From Campylorhamphus procurvoides (taxonomy: Eukaryota; Chordata; Aves; Passeriformes; Dendrocolaptidae), in the NCBI GenBank assembly GCA_013396655.1, contig WBMV01001905.1, positions 116,180-180,179 of the forward strand: 64,000 nt of DNA, in the 5' to 3' direction. The stretch's first letter is position 1. Every line of letters begins with the position of its first letter. This document shows, piece after piece, positions 24,600 to 36,720 of this stretch. The position numbers were made by a program, and so were the translations under genes. The notes under the pieces were generated by a model, which was not told the origin of the DNA, ran no database searches, and saw only the letters and a list, made by a program, of their open reading frames with translations.

Positions 24600-25015
24600 T
24601 TTCTCTTAAGCAGGTGACCAGAACTGAACATTGCTTTCCAAAGAAGGTCCCCATAAGTTCACAGCATCATGGCCTCTGATCTCTGTTTCACTTACGTATG
24701 CCAGAACTGATTTAACTTTTTAATACATCAAACCAGTAGTTCATGTTTAACCTAGTACATGCTAGTACACAAAAGTTTTTATTTGCTTCTACTTCTGACT
24801 TATGACAGCCCCCAGTTATTATTATTCCCTGAAATCAGAGCTTCCTACTTTGTTCTATTAAAATTAAACTGATTTCTACTGTTCCTGTTCTCAAGACACT
24901 GTAATTTTTCATTACATAAAATCCCAGTCCTCTTCTGTACTGGAAATCCCTCCCAACTTTGAGTTATCATTAAATCTTGTTAGCAGACTGTAACTTTATG
25001 CGGCACCCACTCTCA
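24600..25015 (-). mobile_element. Old CR1 LINE fragment, minus orientation
   Basis: Read on the plus strand, the sequence follows the reverse complement of CR1 ORF2. 'gtgaccagaactgaacattgctttccaaag' corresponds to the usual 'ccagaactggacacagtactccag' block. 'cagtcctcttctgtactggaaatccctccc' and 'tttgagttatcattaaatcttgttagcagac' correspond to the 'tggtgtcatcagcaaacttgctga' block. Identity is low and no ends are visible. Confidence 0.6.
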
Positions 25016-28000
25016 CACAATAATTAAAGTGTTCTACTTTCTTTACAGCTTGTGTTGCTGTGTGCTGAATTACAGCAGTCATGCCTTTCTGTAAGAAAAA
25101 GCACACCAATCAAAAAAAAATCCAGATTCTTAATGATTCATATCTGGGTGACATTCCAAGTTTCAGTGCACAATCACAACAATGCACTAGTATATTATTG
25201 CATGTGTAAAACACAAAATATTGCCTTGTTTCACTTCAGTTTCAGCACAAAAAATAGGCTTACAATGCTATAAAAGTTGAACATTTGATTGTTTTCGTCC
25301 TACCCATGCATTGAAGCGAAAAATAACCTTTCCAATATCTTTTATCATTAAAGAATGCTGACTGCTCCAGTAAATTAACCCACTTAATGCATTCAGGAAC
25401 TGAAATTGCAAATTCTGTATCAGACAGCTTGCTTATATTTTGGACAATGCAAGTAAGGGAAAGATGGGGGATTAGGGGGCAGTATTTCCACCTGGTTGTC
25501 ACATCCAAGTTCCCTGTTTCTATTCTTGTGAGCAAAAATATATGCCTCTTGAGGGTTAATAGTCATTATTAAATTTGTTGTGAATTTCCAAATGGATGTG
25601 ACATATGATTTGAGTTTGTTCTTTCTGATGATAAAGAAAGTACTTACCCTTGAAGTTAAGGATGAATAGGATTTTAAGTCCTTGTGCTATAGAACAAAAC
25701 CTAAATAAAGGGATAGTTGTGGTGCAGCTTGACAGTATGATACTGCGATCTAATTCTTATTCATCATGACATAACATCTTTCAGTTATTCTTGTCTTTGA
25801 CTCTACCACTTGGACTTCCTTATAAAAGATGAAATACAGCCTCCTCTTTGTACTCAGCTATACAATAGGCGTCCTAGTTTAAAAGAGAACAGACAATGAA
25901 CCAAGAGAACCGGGAGGTTGACAGCAGGAAAGTCCATCCCCCTGAAGGCAAAACACACTGCTTTTTTATTAAAGTATGTCATGGACATGCTAAAAGGTAT
26001 TTACAGCCATCGGTCACAGTGTTTTAAAGACACCTGCTGTGTCAAAATATTTCTGAAGATGGACTACACTAAGATGTGGAAAATCGATCTTTTGTTCCTC
26101 TTTCCTTTGTCTATTCCTGCCAATCATATCTTTGAGAAAGTAATTATGCTTATGATAGCAGAATACATTTAGGATTGCAGTCTTTGTGGGAATATGTTGT
26201 AACTGACACTGCACCACAGAACTAAATATGTCCCAGGCTTAAACTATCATGCTTGTGATACACCATGGGAAACATTCAAACTAGCAGCATTGCTTATGAA
26301 TGTGTTACTGTCAGGGTATTGCTAGGAATCCCATTAGATTTAAGTATTAAAATTTTAATTTTTTTTACTTCTCCTAAAAATACTGAGGGATAGTTTTTGA
26401 AAGATATTTTTATTTTCATTTTATTTTGTTGTTGTTTGTTTTACTTACTATGTGTTCTAACTTTTCATATACTTTTTAACTGTTGTTAGACTATCCACAG
26501 CATGGAGCAGCTGACCATACCTAGGGACAAGCTGACAGATTATATATTGGGTCAAAGGGAGTACAAATACTTCCATTAAAAATTCAGGGTTTGGGGTTTT
26601 TTTAATGTGAGTGGCAGGGCTTTCTTGGCTGCTGATGAACTATGAAGAAGACACTGCATGGTTGATATACAGGAGCCAAGATATCCATACATGTCCAGTA
26701 GTTACACAGAAGACTACAAAGATGCACTGCACCAGCTGTTTGAAGGGGGATACACTGGCCATATTTGATATAATGCTTTTGTGAATATTGGTTTACTGCC
26801 AACTAAGAGGATCACCACGGGAAACAAAGAACAAACCCTACTGGAATTTAGCTACTCATTTTGAAATAGTGCCTCAAAAAGCTGATTATTCTTTTCTTGC
26901 ATGAGAACCTCTCCAAAAGCACCTTTTTCCATCCAGCATGAACATGGACATGTTATTTTTTCCCATTTTCAAAGCACAAGTGCTTTTCACTGATACAAAT
27001 GTGAATAGAATATTTTGGTGTGCCTTGACATGCTGTACTAACTCACAAATAAATAAGCAGTCGCAACAAATTTTCTCCTGTGTCATATCAACATTTGATG
27101 TGGCACAAATATAGCAATATGCCTGAAGAAACTTCATGGTTAAAGAGAATATATGTTTCAAATAAAAAGCGTAATCTTGTTTATATTTTAGTGGGAACTA
27201 TATGCACATAGGTAAAATAAATAACTAAAATCAGAGATGAAAAAATTCAAAGGCAGAATAGAAATAGAACTATTTTTTTTCACTACTAAAATTTTAATCT
27301 ATAACATATTTATCAGTTTACCTATTCCACTATTTCTTAAATAAGTTTGCCATTAGATAGCTTGGACATTATACAGCCATCTAAACTGAGGAGCTTATTG
27401 CCATCCTAAGCTATCTGACCTCATTTTCATCTGCCCTTCAAGAACTTAGTCCTGTAAGTTCTGTGCCACATCTAACTGCTCCAGGCTGACATGTCAGATA
27501 CTCTAGCAGGTGCACAGTGACTCTAAGTATCTATGTTAGCCAATCCCATTCTGCCCCTCTGTCTCACAACTGGACATCTAAATTTAGGAACCCACAAACT
27601 CATCATAAATTGTACCTGTTATGTGCCTTTTGGGATGTCTCAGGGTACCAGAGACATGGTACTGGCTGACATAACCTGGGACTTGAGGGAGATCTGTGCT
27701 TTCTGGGAGCAACCCCTAAGTGCCCTCTGGGACACTTCAGGATCTTAAATAGCACTCACCACCTATTTGTTGACAATGGAATCAAACGTATTAATTCCTC
27801 GCAGCTTTTCCAATGTATCTAAGCGGTTTTCATCAGGATTGTACTTTGTAGATGTTTATAAACCACAGCAAATTAGTAAAGCTTGTAATAATACAAAAAG
27901 AGGATCATATTAGTTCAGCAATAGGCTGGCCCTTTCTATCTACTATTATTTGCAGAGAATTTAGCTCATTTTGTCATTTTCTGGTGTGCTACAGACCTTA

Positions 28001-30438
28001 CAAACAGAGTGTTTAAAGTTCAAACACAGAAATTTGGCCACAGCTACAAAAAACAAATTGACTAGTCTTAGCAATGAATGTTAATTGTTGCCTGAGAGAT
28101 TCAGTTCACAATGAAAGAGTGCACAATGCTTGATTCTTGCCAAATGGAAAATTTTTAGCAGATATGATTATCAAAAGAATGTGTATATGGGGCCTTTTCA
28201 GAGATCGTATGTAATTAAAGAGTCACCGACAGCTTTGCCTGCAGGGAGGGATCTGTGAACCCAGGGCCCCCATACCTAGTTGTTGTTACGGGTTTCTTTA
28301 TCTCTAAGACAGTGACCTTACAGCTGTATTTGGTAAAAACATAATCCTTCTTCTTCAACTCAGTTTTCCATATTATTTATTAATTTTTCAAACACCCAAC
28401 CTAGAAGGGTTTGTCATTGCTCACTACGATGAGCAGTAGCCTGGTGAGAATGGTCCTCTTGCAATTTATACTTGATCTTCCATACTGATTCAATATTAAA
28501 AGCAAATGATTGAGATTAAAATGTCAAACTGACCTGATTCTCTCCCATGAGCTGAAGTTACTGAGTATAAAAGGAGTAGCTGGACCAGTTTCTCAACCTT
28601 TGTAGGGAGCCAAAGGAGGCAGGATGTAAGGAAGGGGAAGGGCATGCAGCCCCTGCCTTCTGTGAACTCTGTCTTAAGCCAGATTCAAGTACTGCAGAAA
28701 ATACTTGACACAGAGGGGAGTAAATAGCTACTTTTTCAAAGAAATTAGAAAATGAAAATGAGAAGTAAAAATTACTGTAACATTCTCGCTGTTCATCTGA
28801 GGTTTTATACCAACTGCCCACCTCAAACACTTAATTCAAGTAATCTAAAGTTTACAAGAAGGTCCACATACTGCATACCCAGATCAGCAGCCCTGGATGT
28901 GGAGCCCCTTCATAGCTGGGTCTGGAACACTGGGGAAAGGCAATGACCTACAAAACTGAGCAATTTCATGGGTTTAATGTGTGCTCCTGCATAGGTGACA
29001 AATGTTCATCCATCTCCACTTACTCTGTGTTGTCTCTGCAGAATAATTACTCCCCAATACCAAAAGCAGGACTAACCTAGAGACAACCAGCAGAAAATTC
29101 TAGGTGTCAGGTTTCATCCATCATCCTGTGTTTGCTGAATTCACAAAGCCTGAGCCTACTCTGAACAGGGCTGCACTGCAGAAACTGAAGTCTCTAGCCA
29201 CCAAGAAGCTTGAAAACTTGTGAAATGAGCAGATTGTGGGGCTGCTTCAGCCTAAACACCCTGACCCTCCCCCTGCATAACTATGCTGGGAACCATTTTC
29301 CATCACAAATGCTTAAGATGACACATTGTTGTCAACTGATGCTACAAGCAAATAATTTTATTGCATTATGAATGGCTTTTCATTTTGCTAGCATGAGGGC
29401 AAGACCTGGGGTTGGCCATATTAAAAATGGTTTAAATCTGATGGGTAAACAGATGTTTCAGATAATTGGCAATTAAATTATCCATAATGTTGACATGTTG
29501 CCATCACATTTCCAAATTAAGAGGAGTCTTTTTCTGTACTCAACCAATACTAGCCACTCTGACAACTCCTGTTTTGGAACTTTTAGCACAAAAGGATATG
29601 CTCTTCTGCTCTTCATACATGAAAAAAATCATTAAAGAAACTCTGAACACCACAGGTGACCATTATGACAAGATGTGCATAAATATTCTTCCCCTTGCCA
29701 CATCTACACTGCTTGCCACACTGGTTTTCAAGTGACATCTGCTCTAGTGGATGCAACATGCTTCTAAAAGGTAAGAAAGCTAGTGAACTATTAGCCGGTA
29801 CCTGCTTACTATAAGTGAAAATGCAAGGTATCACAAACCCATATTTTGTGGTCTCTATTCTGTGAATAAATCAGAAAACAGTGAAACCCAAAGATACTTA
29901 CATTGCCTAACAGCTCATTGAGATTCTTTTCCACCTCAGTGGCAGAGCTGTGACACTTGCACCAGAGCTCTATCAGATCCTCCAGACTGATATCATTTCA
30001 ATCACAATGTGAATTTCATGACTGCAGAAGGTTATTAAGTCAAATACTGTGTCTGATTTTTAAAAGGGTTGAATAATTTTATGACCATTAATAACATTTG
30101 CAGTTCTGCATGTTAAGACAAGGTAATCAAATGTCATGCTTCAGAGTGTAGGCTGATTGCCATATAGGTCAGGAAGAATATTTTCACCAGTGTATACCAT
30201 TGCCTAAAATAGACTTGCAAATAAAGTTGAGCAAGTGAAAACCTTAATATAAAAAACTTTAGCTTCTCTACTAAGTCTTGTTCATATTTGGATACTTTAT
30301 AAAACAAAGGAGATGTGTAGGACCAAACAATTTCAAAAAAACCCTCAAGAAAACCCAGTATCTCTAAAAAGAATCAGATGTGCATCTACTTCAGAGTGTT
30401 TTCAGGTGTTTAGCAAGTTTCAAATACTAAATTTCGAT
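25016..30438. other. Unassigned sequence; one possible exon at 29.9 kb
   Basis: I see no recognisable gene or repeat apart from the exon-like segment at 29902-29986. Short open frames (up to 91 codons) lack domain features. Confidence 0.5.
29902..29986 (-). other. Exon-like 85-nt open segment with splice donor (or MIR remnant)
   Basis: On the minus strand the segment ends at 29902 with GGCAAT followed by a GTAAGTATC donor. Only one frame is open, for 28 codons. It starts LEDLIELWCKCHSS and continues ATEVEKNLNELLGN, an L/E/K-rich, amphipathic-helix-like peptide. Upstream is ATATCAG as a possible acceptor, but its pyrimidine tract is poor, and an in-frame TGA lies 11 bases before it. I do not recognise the protein. 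Against a gene, the core CAGCTCTGCCACT is also the conserved heart of MIR-type SINEs, and AGAGCTCTGG nearby resembles another MIR block. A decayed SINE is therefore a serious alternative. Confidence 0.3.
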
Positions 30439-30556
30439 CCCTTTTCTAAAATACTTCTTAGTATAGAATTGCAGAAAAATAAGGATTAAGTTTCTAGCCC
30501 TCTTCTGAAATGCTTCTTAGCATAGAATCACAGGAAATTAAGGATGAATGGGATTT
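30439..30556. repeat. Two-unit tandem duplication, period 59 bp
   Basis: Positions 30439-30497 and 30498-30556 are two diverged copies of one unit. Both run CCC-T-TTTCT/CTTCT, then aaaTacttcttagtatagaatt or aaaTgcttcttagcatagaatc, then a purine stretch ending aaggat. The second copy leads directly into the minus-strand CR1 fragment, so the unit probably includes the CR1 terminus (tagaatcacagg). Confidence 0.7.
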
Positions 30557-30665
30557 CCAAAGGTCATCGGGTTCATCTCTGTTATCCAAGGCTGGATCAA
30601 TTAAATCAGTATCAGAGAGACAATCATCTAATCTTTCTTTAGACTTTCAGCAGTGAATTGACATT
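30520..30665 (-). mobile_element. Old CR1 LINE 3'-end fragment, minus orientation
   Basis: The plus strand reads tagaatcacaggaaattaag, then gggatttccaaaggtcatcgggttcatc, then a run matching the reverse complement of a CR1 3' UTR down to 'ctaatctttctttagactttcagc'. This is the normal order of a reversed CR1 terminus: the tail repeat, the 'ggaccTctagaggtcatctagtcc' block, then 'ctaacctgctcttaaaaatctcca'. It is diverged, and only about 150 bases are recognisable. Confidence 0.6.
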
Positions 30666-33582
30666 TTACAGACAATTATTTTCCCAGAATTAGAATTTCT
30701 ATGTTATTCTTAACATATAACTTGAACCTGATAAAGTACATGATAAATACAACTTATGTGTAATTCAATGTATGTACAGAATGCTGCTAAAATTATATTG
30801 TGTCTGCTTTTTGAATTTAGCTGCAAAGTTTTTACACTTTGCGGTCCTGATAAAGTGACCAAGGACCTTATCACACCTGAGGTAGTACACACTACCTGAA
30901 ACTAGTAGTTAGTGGCTAAATGAGTGCATTAGTAGAAGCTCTGTTTGCTAATGTAGGTCTCTAGATATTATCATATACAATAATTTATTTTATTTATACA
31001 ATCAGTATTTATACTGTCTGTCCACTTTGCAACTTTTTCAAAGTTGTCTCCCCAAATCTACAAACTTTATCTTTGAAATCTACAAATCTGTCCTCAAAAA
31101 AGGCATGGTTTTATGATGCATCACACAGAAACCATAAAACCATCTTTTTTTAATTGATAAAAATAACACATAAGGAATTCAGCATTAAACTAACTAATAT
31201 GGAAATTAGATTTCCACACCTAGGAAGTCTGAGAGTGGTTGTAGAGAAGCATGAGGGAGATATGTTTTGTGCATGATGATAAAAATTTTTAACTGTTTAA
31301 TCTGTCAAAAAAGTTTAAAAGACCTTCGGAAATGAAGGTAGATAGAAAGGGTTTGGTTTAGATCTGTACAAAAGAATTATGCCTACCTTTCTAAGAGCCC
31401 TGCATCTGACAGTGACTTAGACTCTAATAGGTTGTCTATCCAAAAATATGACTCATTGATATATGCTTTTTTTTATCTTTTAGATTTAGTCCACAGATTT
31501 CTGAAGGTCAGTTTAACAAAGGCAATGAAAATTAGTCAATGTCATTATTATTATTATTTCAGAACAACAGGAAGTTAGTTTCTTTATTTCCAACTGGTTT
31601 TCCTTTAAATTTATCAGAAATAAAATGTAATTCTTCAAAACTTCATGGTAAATTGGCCTATATATCTTGTAAGGGTTTTAAATTAGATGTCATACGTGTT
31701 ATTTTTAGAAATAGAAAAAATTGTTCTTTTGAAACATTAATTTTATTTAGATATTATTGCATGGGGTGGAGGCTGTTATCCTGCTCTAAACCTGCCTGAC
31801 AAAAAGTGAAAGGCTTCAGTAAATATCGAAGTGCTTTCAAAACATAGTACAATATGGGGAACACAGAATTATATAGTTCTACAACTAGAAGCAGTAGTCA
31901 CAGCAAAATTAAGGCAGAGGTTTTAGCTCGGGTCCAGCAACATGCCAGCATGCTTGCATGGGTTCTGATTCCAGGGCACCCAGCTTCTGCTCACTTGATG
32001 CAGCAGACAAGTACCTCTGCTGCCTACTGTTTTTAACAAGATAACCCACAGATTTTGAATTCACAGAACCAGGCCCTTCATTGTTCTTTGAGAACAAGAG
32101 ACAGGCAAACAGTTTATGCTCAGTCATTTCAAAGTTTAAAGAATACTCTTTTATGTTTTATTCTGAATTGAAGATGTAAATTTAAATAAAAGAGTTGAAA
32201 CCTGCCTGGAAAGTATCTTAATCCTCAGCATTTGGTTGCCTTTATTTTATCCTTTTGTAGGTCAAAAACAAGTTTATTTGTGAATTACTTCATTTGGAAG
32301 TGTCTGTGAAGTTCAGTATATATATAATGGAACATATTGACTGTGAAATGCTTGTGGCTATCAAGCTGAGGACATTCAAAAATACTTTTTAGTGTGTGAG
32401 TGTTGTCAGTTAGCTGGGATACTAGAAGATCAGACAGCCAAATTAGAGCAACCAGTTGATTTTCTTGCAAAGATTGATGGGTGTGACAGAATAACAGATG
32501 ACATGCAGTTAGTATCAGATGCAAAGGGAGTCATGACATCAGAAAAGGTGTACAAGCTGTGAATTCACGGCAAAGCTTACTTCTGAGACACAGCACAAAA
32601 AAACAAGTAAGAAGAAAAGTCACTAAGTAATGTCTGGAAAAGTGAAAAACGTAAGGTGAGTACTTAGAAGAGTGAGTAGAATAATTGTCTCAGAATTTAG
32701 TCACACAATATCAGCAAGCCTGAGACAGGCTGGGGAAAGGAAGGAGATGGTGACTTAACATGCAAGGAAGCTATTGAACATAAAAATACAGATGTATTGA
32801 CAATACAAGGAGCAATGGAGCACTTTATAGATAGCAAATTCGATCAGATGATCTGAGACAAAGGAGAAGAATCAGTCTACAAAAGCTGAAAATATCACTA
32901 AAACGTTTATAACAAGTCAGAAAATTGAGAATCATCTGATATGTCTGTTCTACTTGTTTTGTTGGTGATATAACACAAGAAGACACCACAACAAAGAGAG
33001 ATCAGCAATGTTGCTTAGGAATAGAAATATTACTGTAGCTTTCACTTGACAGAATGTGGCCGAAGAACAGTGTAATGTTTGTAGTTCTGGTTAGAGCACT
33101 GAAATGTCTTGGTGGCTGGATTCTAGATGTCATTTGTCATTCATTGTGGTTGCCAGGATGCAGAGAGGGATTTAGATGAGCATGTGGGTGAAAGCAGTAA
33201 GACCAGGACTTCAAAGACAATAATTTTGCAACATGTCATCAAGCTGATTCTGTGAGGCTGCAGAGTCCATAGGTAGGATCCATGTCACATAGTCAAGTGT
33301 TGTTGATGTCAACTGTTTCCAGAGGATGAGTCTTCCATGTCCTGCTATGAGGAAGCAATTAGTAAGCTCTTGGGAAGTAGGTGTCTCCTTGCATTTACAA
33401 GGAAGAGAGGTTCAGGAGCCTGGCTCACCCTTTTGTGTCTAACTTCTAGATTCCTCAGTTAAGTCACATGAGTTCCATGCCGGCCTTTGTACCAAGTGTA
33501 CAACTTGGTAAAGACACTCAAATCACGCTGGGATTATTCAGTTTTTAGAGTGGCTGAAAGGTTGTCCTTTTTCTCCTGTCAG

Positions 33583-33625
33583 AACTCAGACCATGCAACA
33601 AGCCAAATGTTTGCCAGTAGGGATG
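33583..33625 (+). other. Exon-like 43-nt segment between strong splice signals
   Basis: A strong pyrimidine tract and acceptor (gtcctttttctcctgtcag, ending 33582) precedes 43 bases that end at GATG followed by GTAAGTAC at 33626. Two of the three frames are open. The signals match consensus on both sides, but the interval is too short for a coding judgement and no partner exons are identifiable. Confidence 0.2.
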
Positions 33626-34780
33626 GTAAGTACAAAGCGGGTGGTTAAAAACATACAGAAAAAGTAAAAGTCTACCCAAGGTTGGAAGTGGATATTAGAT
33701 TCAGGATAATAAAAGTATCTGATAAAAAATTTAAATTTATTTTGCAGTGAAAATACCATTCAGTGCCTGGAAAAATTAAGTTACATAGCAATTATATATA
33801 GTATGATGTGTGATTTTATCTGGCAATAGAGACAGTTTAAGTGTAATTTATAGCCAAATAAGGAGTCAAATGAATTTCTACAAAGAACTTTCAGTGAGGT
33901 TAGAAAAAGTAGATCATGGAAACCTTTTAGAGATAAGAGACACCTCCTGAACAAGGCAGAAGCATTGATCATGAGGCATTTTAATTACTCTGATATTGAT
34001 TAGGATAACAGGAATGCAATTATAAAGAAGAACGCATTCTTAATTGTTACATATTCTTAGTGCAGATGTTTTGTTTCCAGTAATTCCTTGAGCAGGTTTT
34101 ATAGTCCAAGGCTATTCCTTGCCTAATACAAGAGCTAAATATAAGAAATCACATTTAAGATACAGAGCATCCTGGATCTACTTATCAGCTTATCATTAAG
34201 TCTGAAATACTCATGAGAGAATGCTGTGTACTAGAAGTGTTTTGACTTTGAGAAAAAGGACAGTGAAAGAAAGCTGGATGCTCTGAGGAATGTTGATTGG
34301 AATTCTATAATGTATGAGAAATCTCCTGAAGAGGAGGAGGAAATATAATATTTAAGAAACAACTGATGAGAAGGTAATTGAAATTCCTCTCAAGCAAATA
34401 GCTCTTCTACTGAATACAGAATAGAATGTCAAGCAAATTAAATGACAATACAACAGAATAATAAGTCTAACTCAAACCCAAAAATTGGAGTATGTTTCTC
34501 CTCAAAATTTCCAGTTCAATTGTATCCCTGAAAGTGACCACAGAGAAAGCCTGATATAAACAGAACTATGATAGAAGAACATACTGACAACAACTAAAAG
34601 CAGATTAAATCAATCACACTTCTTGTACGTCATTTAATTGGGAAAATGTCAGTGAATTGTCTAATATTCCAATATTGTTAATGCTACTGTTAGAAGTCTT
34701 GATCTTCAGTAAAAGCTAATCAAACAAACAATTCAGCCACAAAATCATACAAACTTTACAATTTATGGTTCTTCTCTCTT

Positions 34781-34825
34781 CCCAGATTGTGAAACCAATC
34801 TGGGCACACCTGTTCACAACAGGTG
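34781..34825. repeat. Two adjacent perfect inverted repeats
   Basis: The first is CCCAGATTG (34781-34789) and CAATCTGGG (34796-34804), a perfect 9-bp stem with a 6-base loop. Two bases later comes CACCTGTT (34807-34814) and AACAGGTG (34818-34825), a perfect 8-bp stem with a 3-base loop. Each arm of the second carries an E-box (CACCTG/CAGGTG). I do not recognise it as part of a known element. Confidence 0.9.
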
Positions 34826-36189
34826 ACCTCCTTACTGTCTAGGTCAGAGACAAAAATCTTTGGCTGAATAGAACAAGAGTTTCTGTGCATGAGCACATCC
34901 TTGAGAACAGCACCTGACAGATATTCTGTATGGAGATCTTCTCTTCAAGTTTAGAAACCTGAAAAGTGTTCATCTGCAATCTGTGTTCTAACACTTTTAG
35001 GACCTGGCCAAATCCTGGTTCAAGGTCTACTTTTAGTGACTTTGTTCTTAGTACATCTGACAGGTCCTAGGTCAGAAAAGTTACATTTAGTTATGATATC
35101 CAGAAATTATTAATTGTGCTTATATTTGAACAAAATCATTGACATCCTGCAGACCAGATTTACTAGGAAATCATAAGAGATTAAGAGCCTTTTCAACGTA
35201 AAAGACCTGCTTTTTTGTCAGGAAGCAGAGCTCTTCAGCATGCTGATGCTTTATTCTTTTTGCAGAAGATGGAGTTGCCGGAAGGAGTTTCAAAGGATTA
35301 ATGCTGTTCCCAGGACAGAGCCCAAGTGCTTGTATTATACACAAATGCTTACTTTGAATAAAATGATTGCTGTGCTTTTACCCATCAGTATTAGCAAGAC
35401 TCCTCATCTTAAAGACATCACAGATCCCATGAAATCTGTGCTGTCTCTGCACTCATGTAAGCTCTAACTCTGGCTGTAACTACACTTAATGCTACAGAGT
35501 CCTTACATCTGAGAAAGGCTGCAGCTCTTTAATTCAACTGATATGGATCATTCTAGAAAAAATTTCTAAGGAATAGAATAGCTGAGGACAGTTTCCTTCT
35601 TACAGAGACTGTAACCACTGAAATTTCAATTACATGAGCTCTTGCTTAATAATTAAAATAATCTCAGTCAGTTGGTATACATCTTGGTCAACATCACAGC
35701 TGGGTGTGGATCTCTGTGGAAATGAAATCTCTCAGCCAGTAAAGAAAGAAGAATCTGTAGAATTTTCCATCTGTAATACTGTCAGATCAGATGTGAGACT
35801 CAGATCTTGAAGAGAGGTATCAGCTGAACACACCTTTACATTTCCACTTTATTTTCATTTTGAATTGGTGGAGTGGTGGTTATATATATGGCATTTTTTG
35901 GTCCTGATGGCTTTTCTTTTTGCAAAACAGATGCAAAACATTAACTCATAGAGTTAACTTCATTATCTTGGTAGCTTTCTTTACAGATGATCCTGTTCAG
36001 AACAACCGTCCCACAATCTGGAAACATAAGGAGTTTTTGCTGTTATATTGTATAATTAATATTTCTCTCTTTCTCCATAATTTTTGACATTCATACTTAT
36101 CTTTTCAGAATGACGTCTCATTCATAGCTCTGAGGCACCCTTAGAGTGTTAAATCAACCAAGTTACCGCTTCCAGGTGGTAAGTTTACA

Positions 36190-36720
36190 TCTGAGAGTAT
36201 CTACATGCATGACTTTGCACGAGATAGAATTAGACTTCATCCCACTTTATAATTCTGTCCTCAAAGACAACTAGTTCTTCCTGTATTAACAGAGCAGACT
36301 TCTGAATTATGGTGTCTCCCAGCTTTGCATTCTCGCATTCCTCCCCACAATTTTTCAGTAAAAAATTAACATTTACATCGGTTCTCAAATCCCTTTGAGG
36401 ATTTCTATTGACAATTTCCTTTCAAACCAAGAGTTTCACTTCCTAACATAATCCCTTGTTGTTTAACTTTTGACCAATTTGTTAATTTTTACATAATTAC
36501 AACCGTCTTCTCCATATGAATTAATACTTTCCCATGTGGCATATCTGTTTCTTTTAGAAGATCAAAGAGATTCTTTAGGGTTTTTTTCCCCTACTGGGAA
36601 CATATACTACCTTATCAAAAAGTGTTTCAAGTTTGCTTGGCATTCTCATTTTCTTGATTTTCATATTCTTCACAACTTGTTTTGGCATATTGTGGAGAAT
36701 AGTGCCATTCCTCATTGAAT
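36190..36720 (-). mobile_element. Ancient CR1-like LINE fragment, minus orientation
   Basis: Plus-strand blocks correspond, in order, to the reverse complement of old CR1 ORF2. 'agaattagacttcatcccactttat' matches the 'gaatttcatctgccattt' block. 'ccctttgaggatttctattgacaatttcc' matches 'ccctgggggaccccactattgacctc'. 'ttgtttaacttttgaccaatttgttaatt' matches 'cctatcttttaaccagttaccaatcc'. 'tttcttttagaagatcaaag' fits the next block. The same blocks appear in sauropsid ancient CR1s. No ends are visible, and it may extend further right in unrecognisable form. Confidence 0.55.

Larger units (their letters stand above)
30666..36189. other. Unassigned sequence
   Basis: No gene or known repeat is recognised. 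It contains two adjacent perfect inverted repeats (34781-34825) and a short exon-like segment (33583-33625), both listed separately. Confidence 0.5.

Noticed and set aside
25653..25704. Minus-strand 52-nt exon between a good acceptor and a GTAAGTAC donor
   Set aside because: Only one frame is open, it is not phase-compatible with the 29.9 kb candidate, and isolated splice-like pairs are expected by chance.
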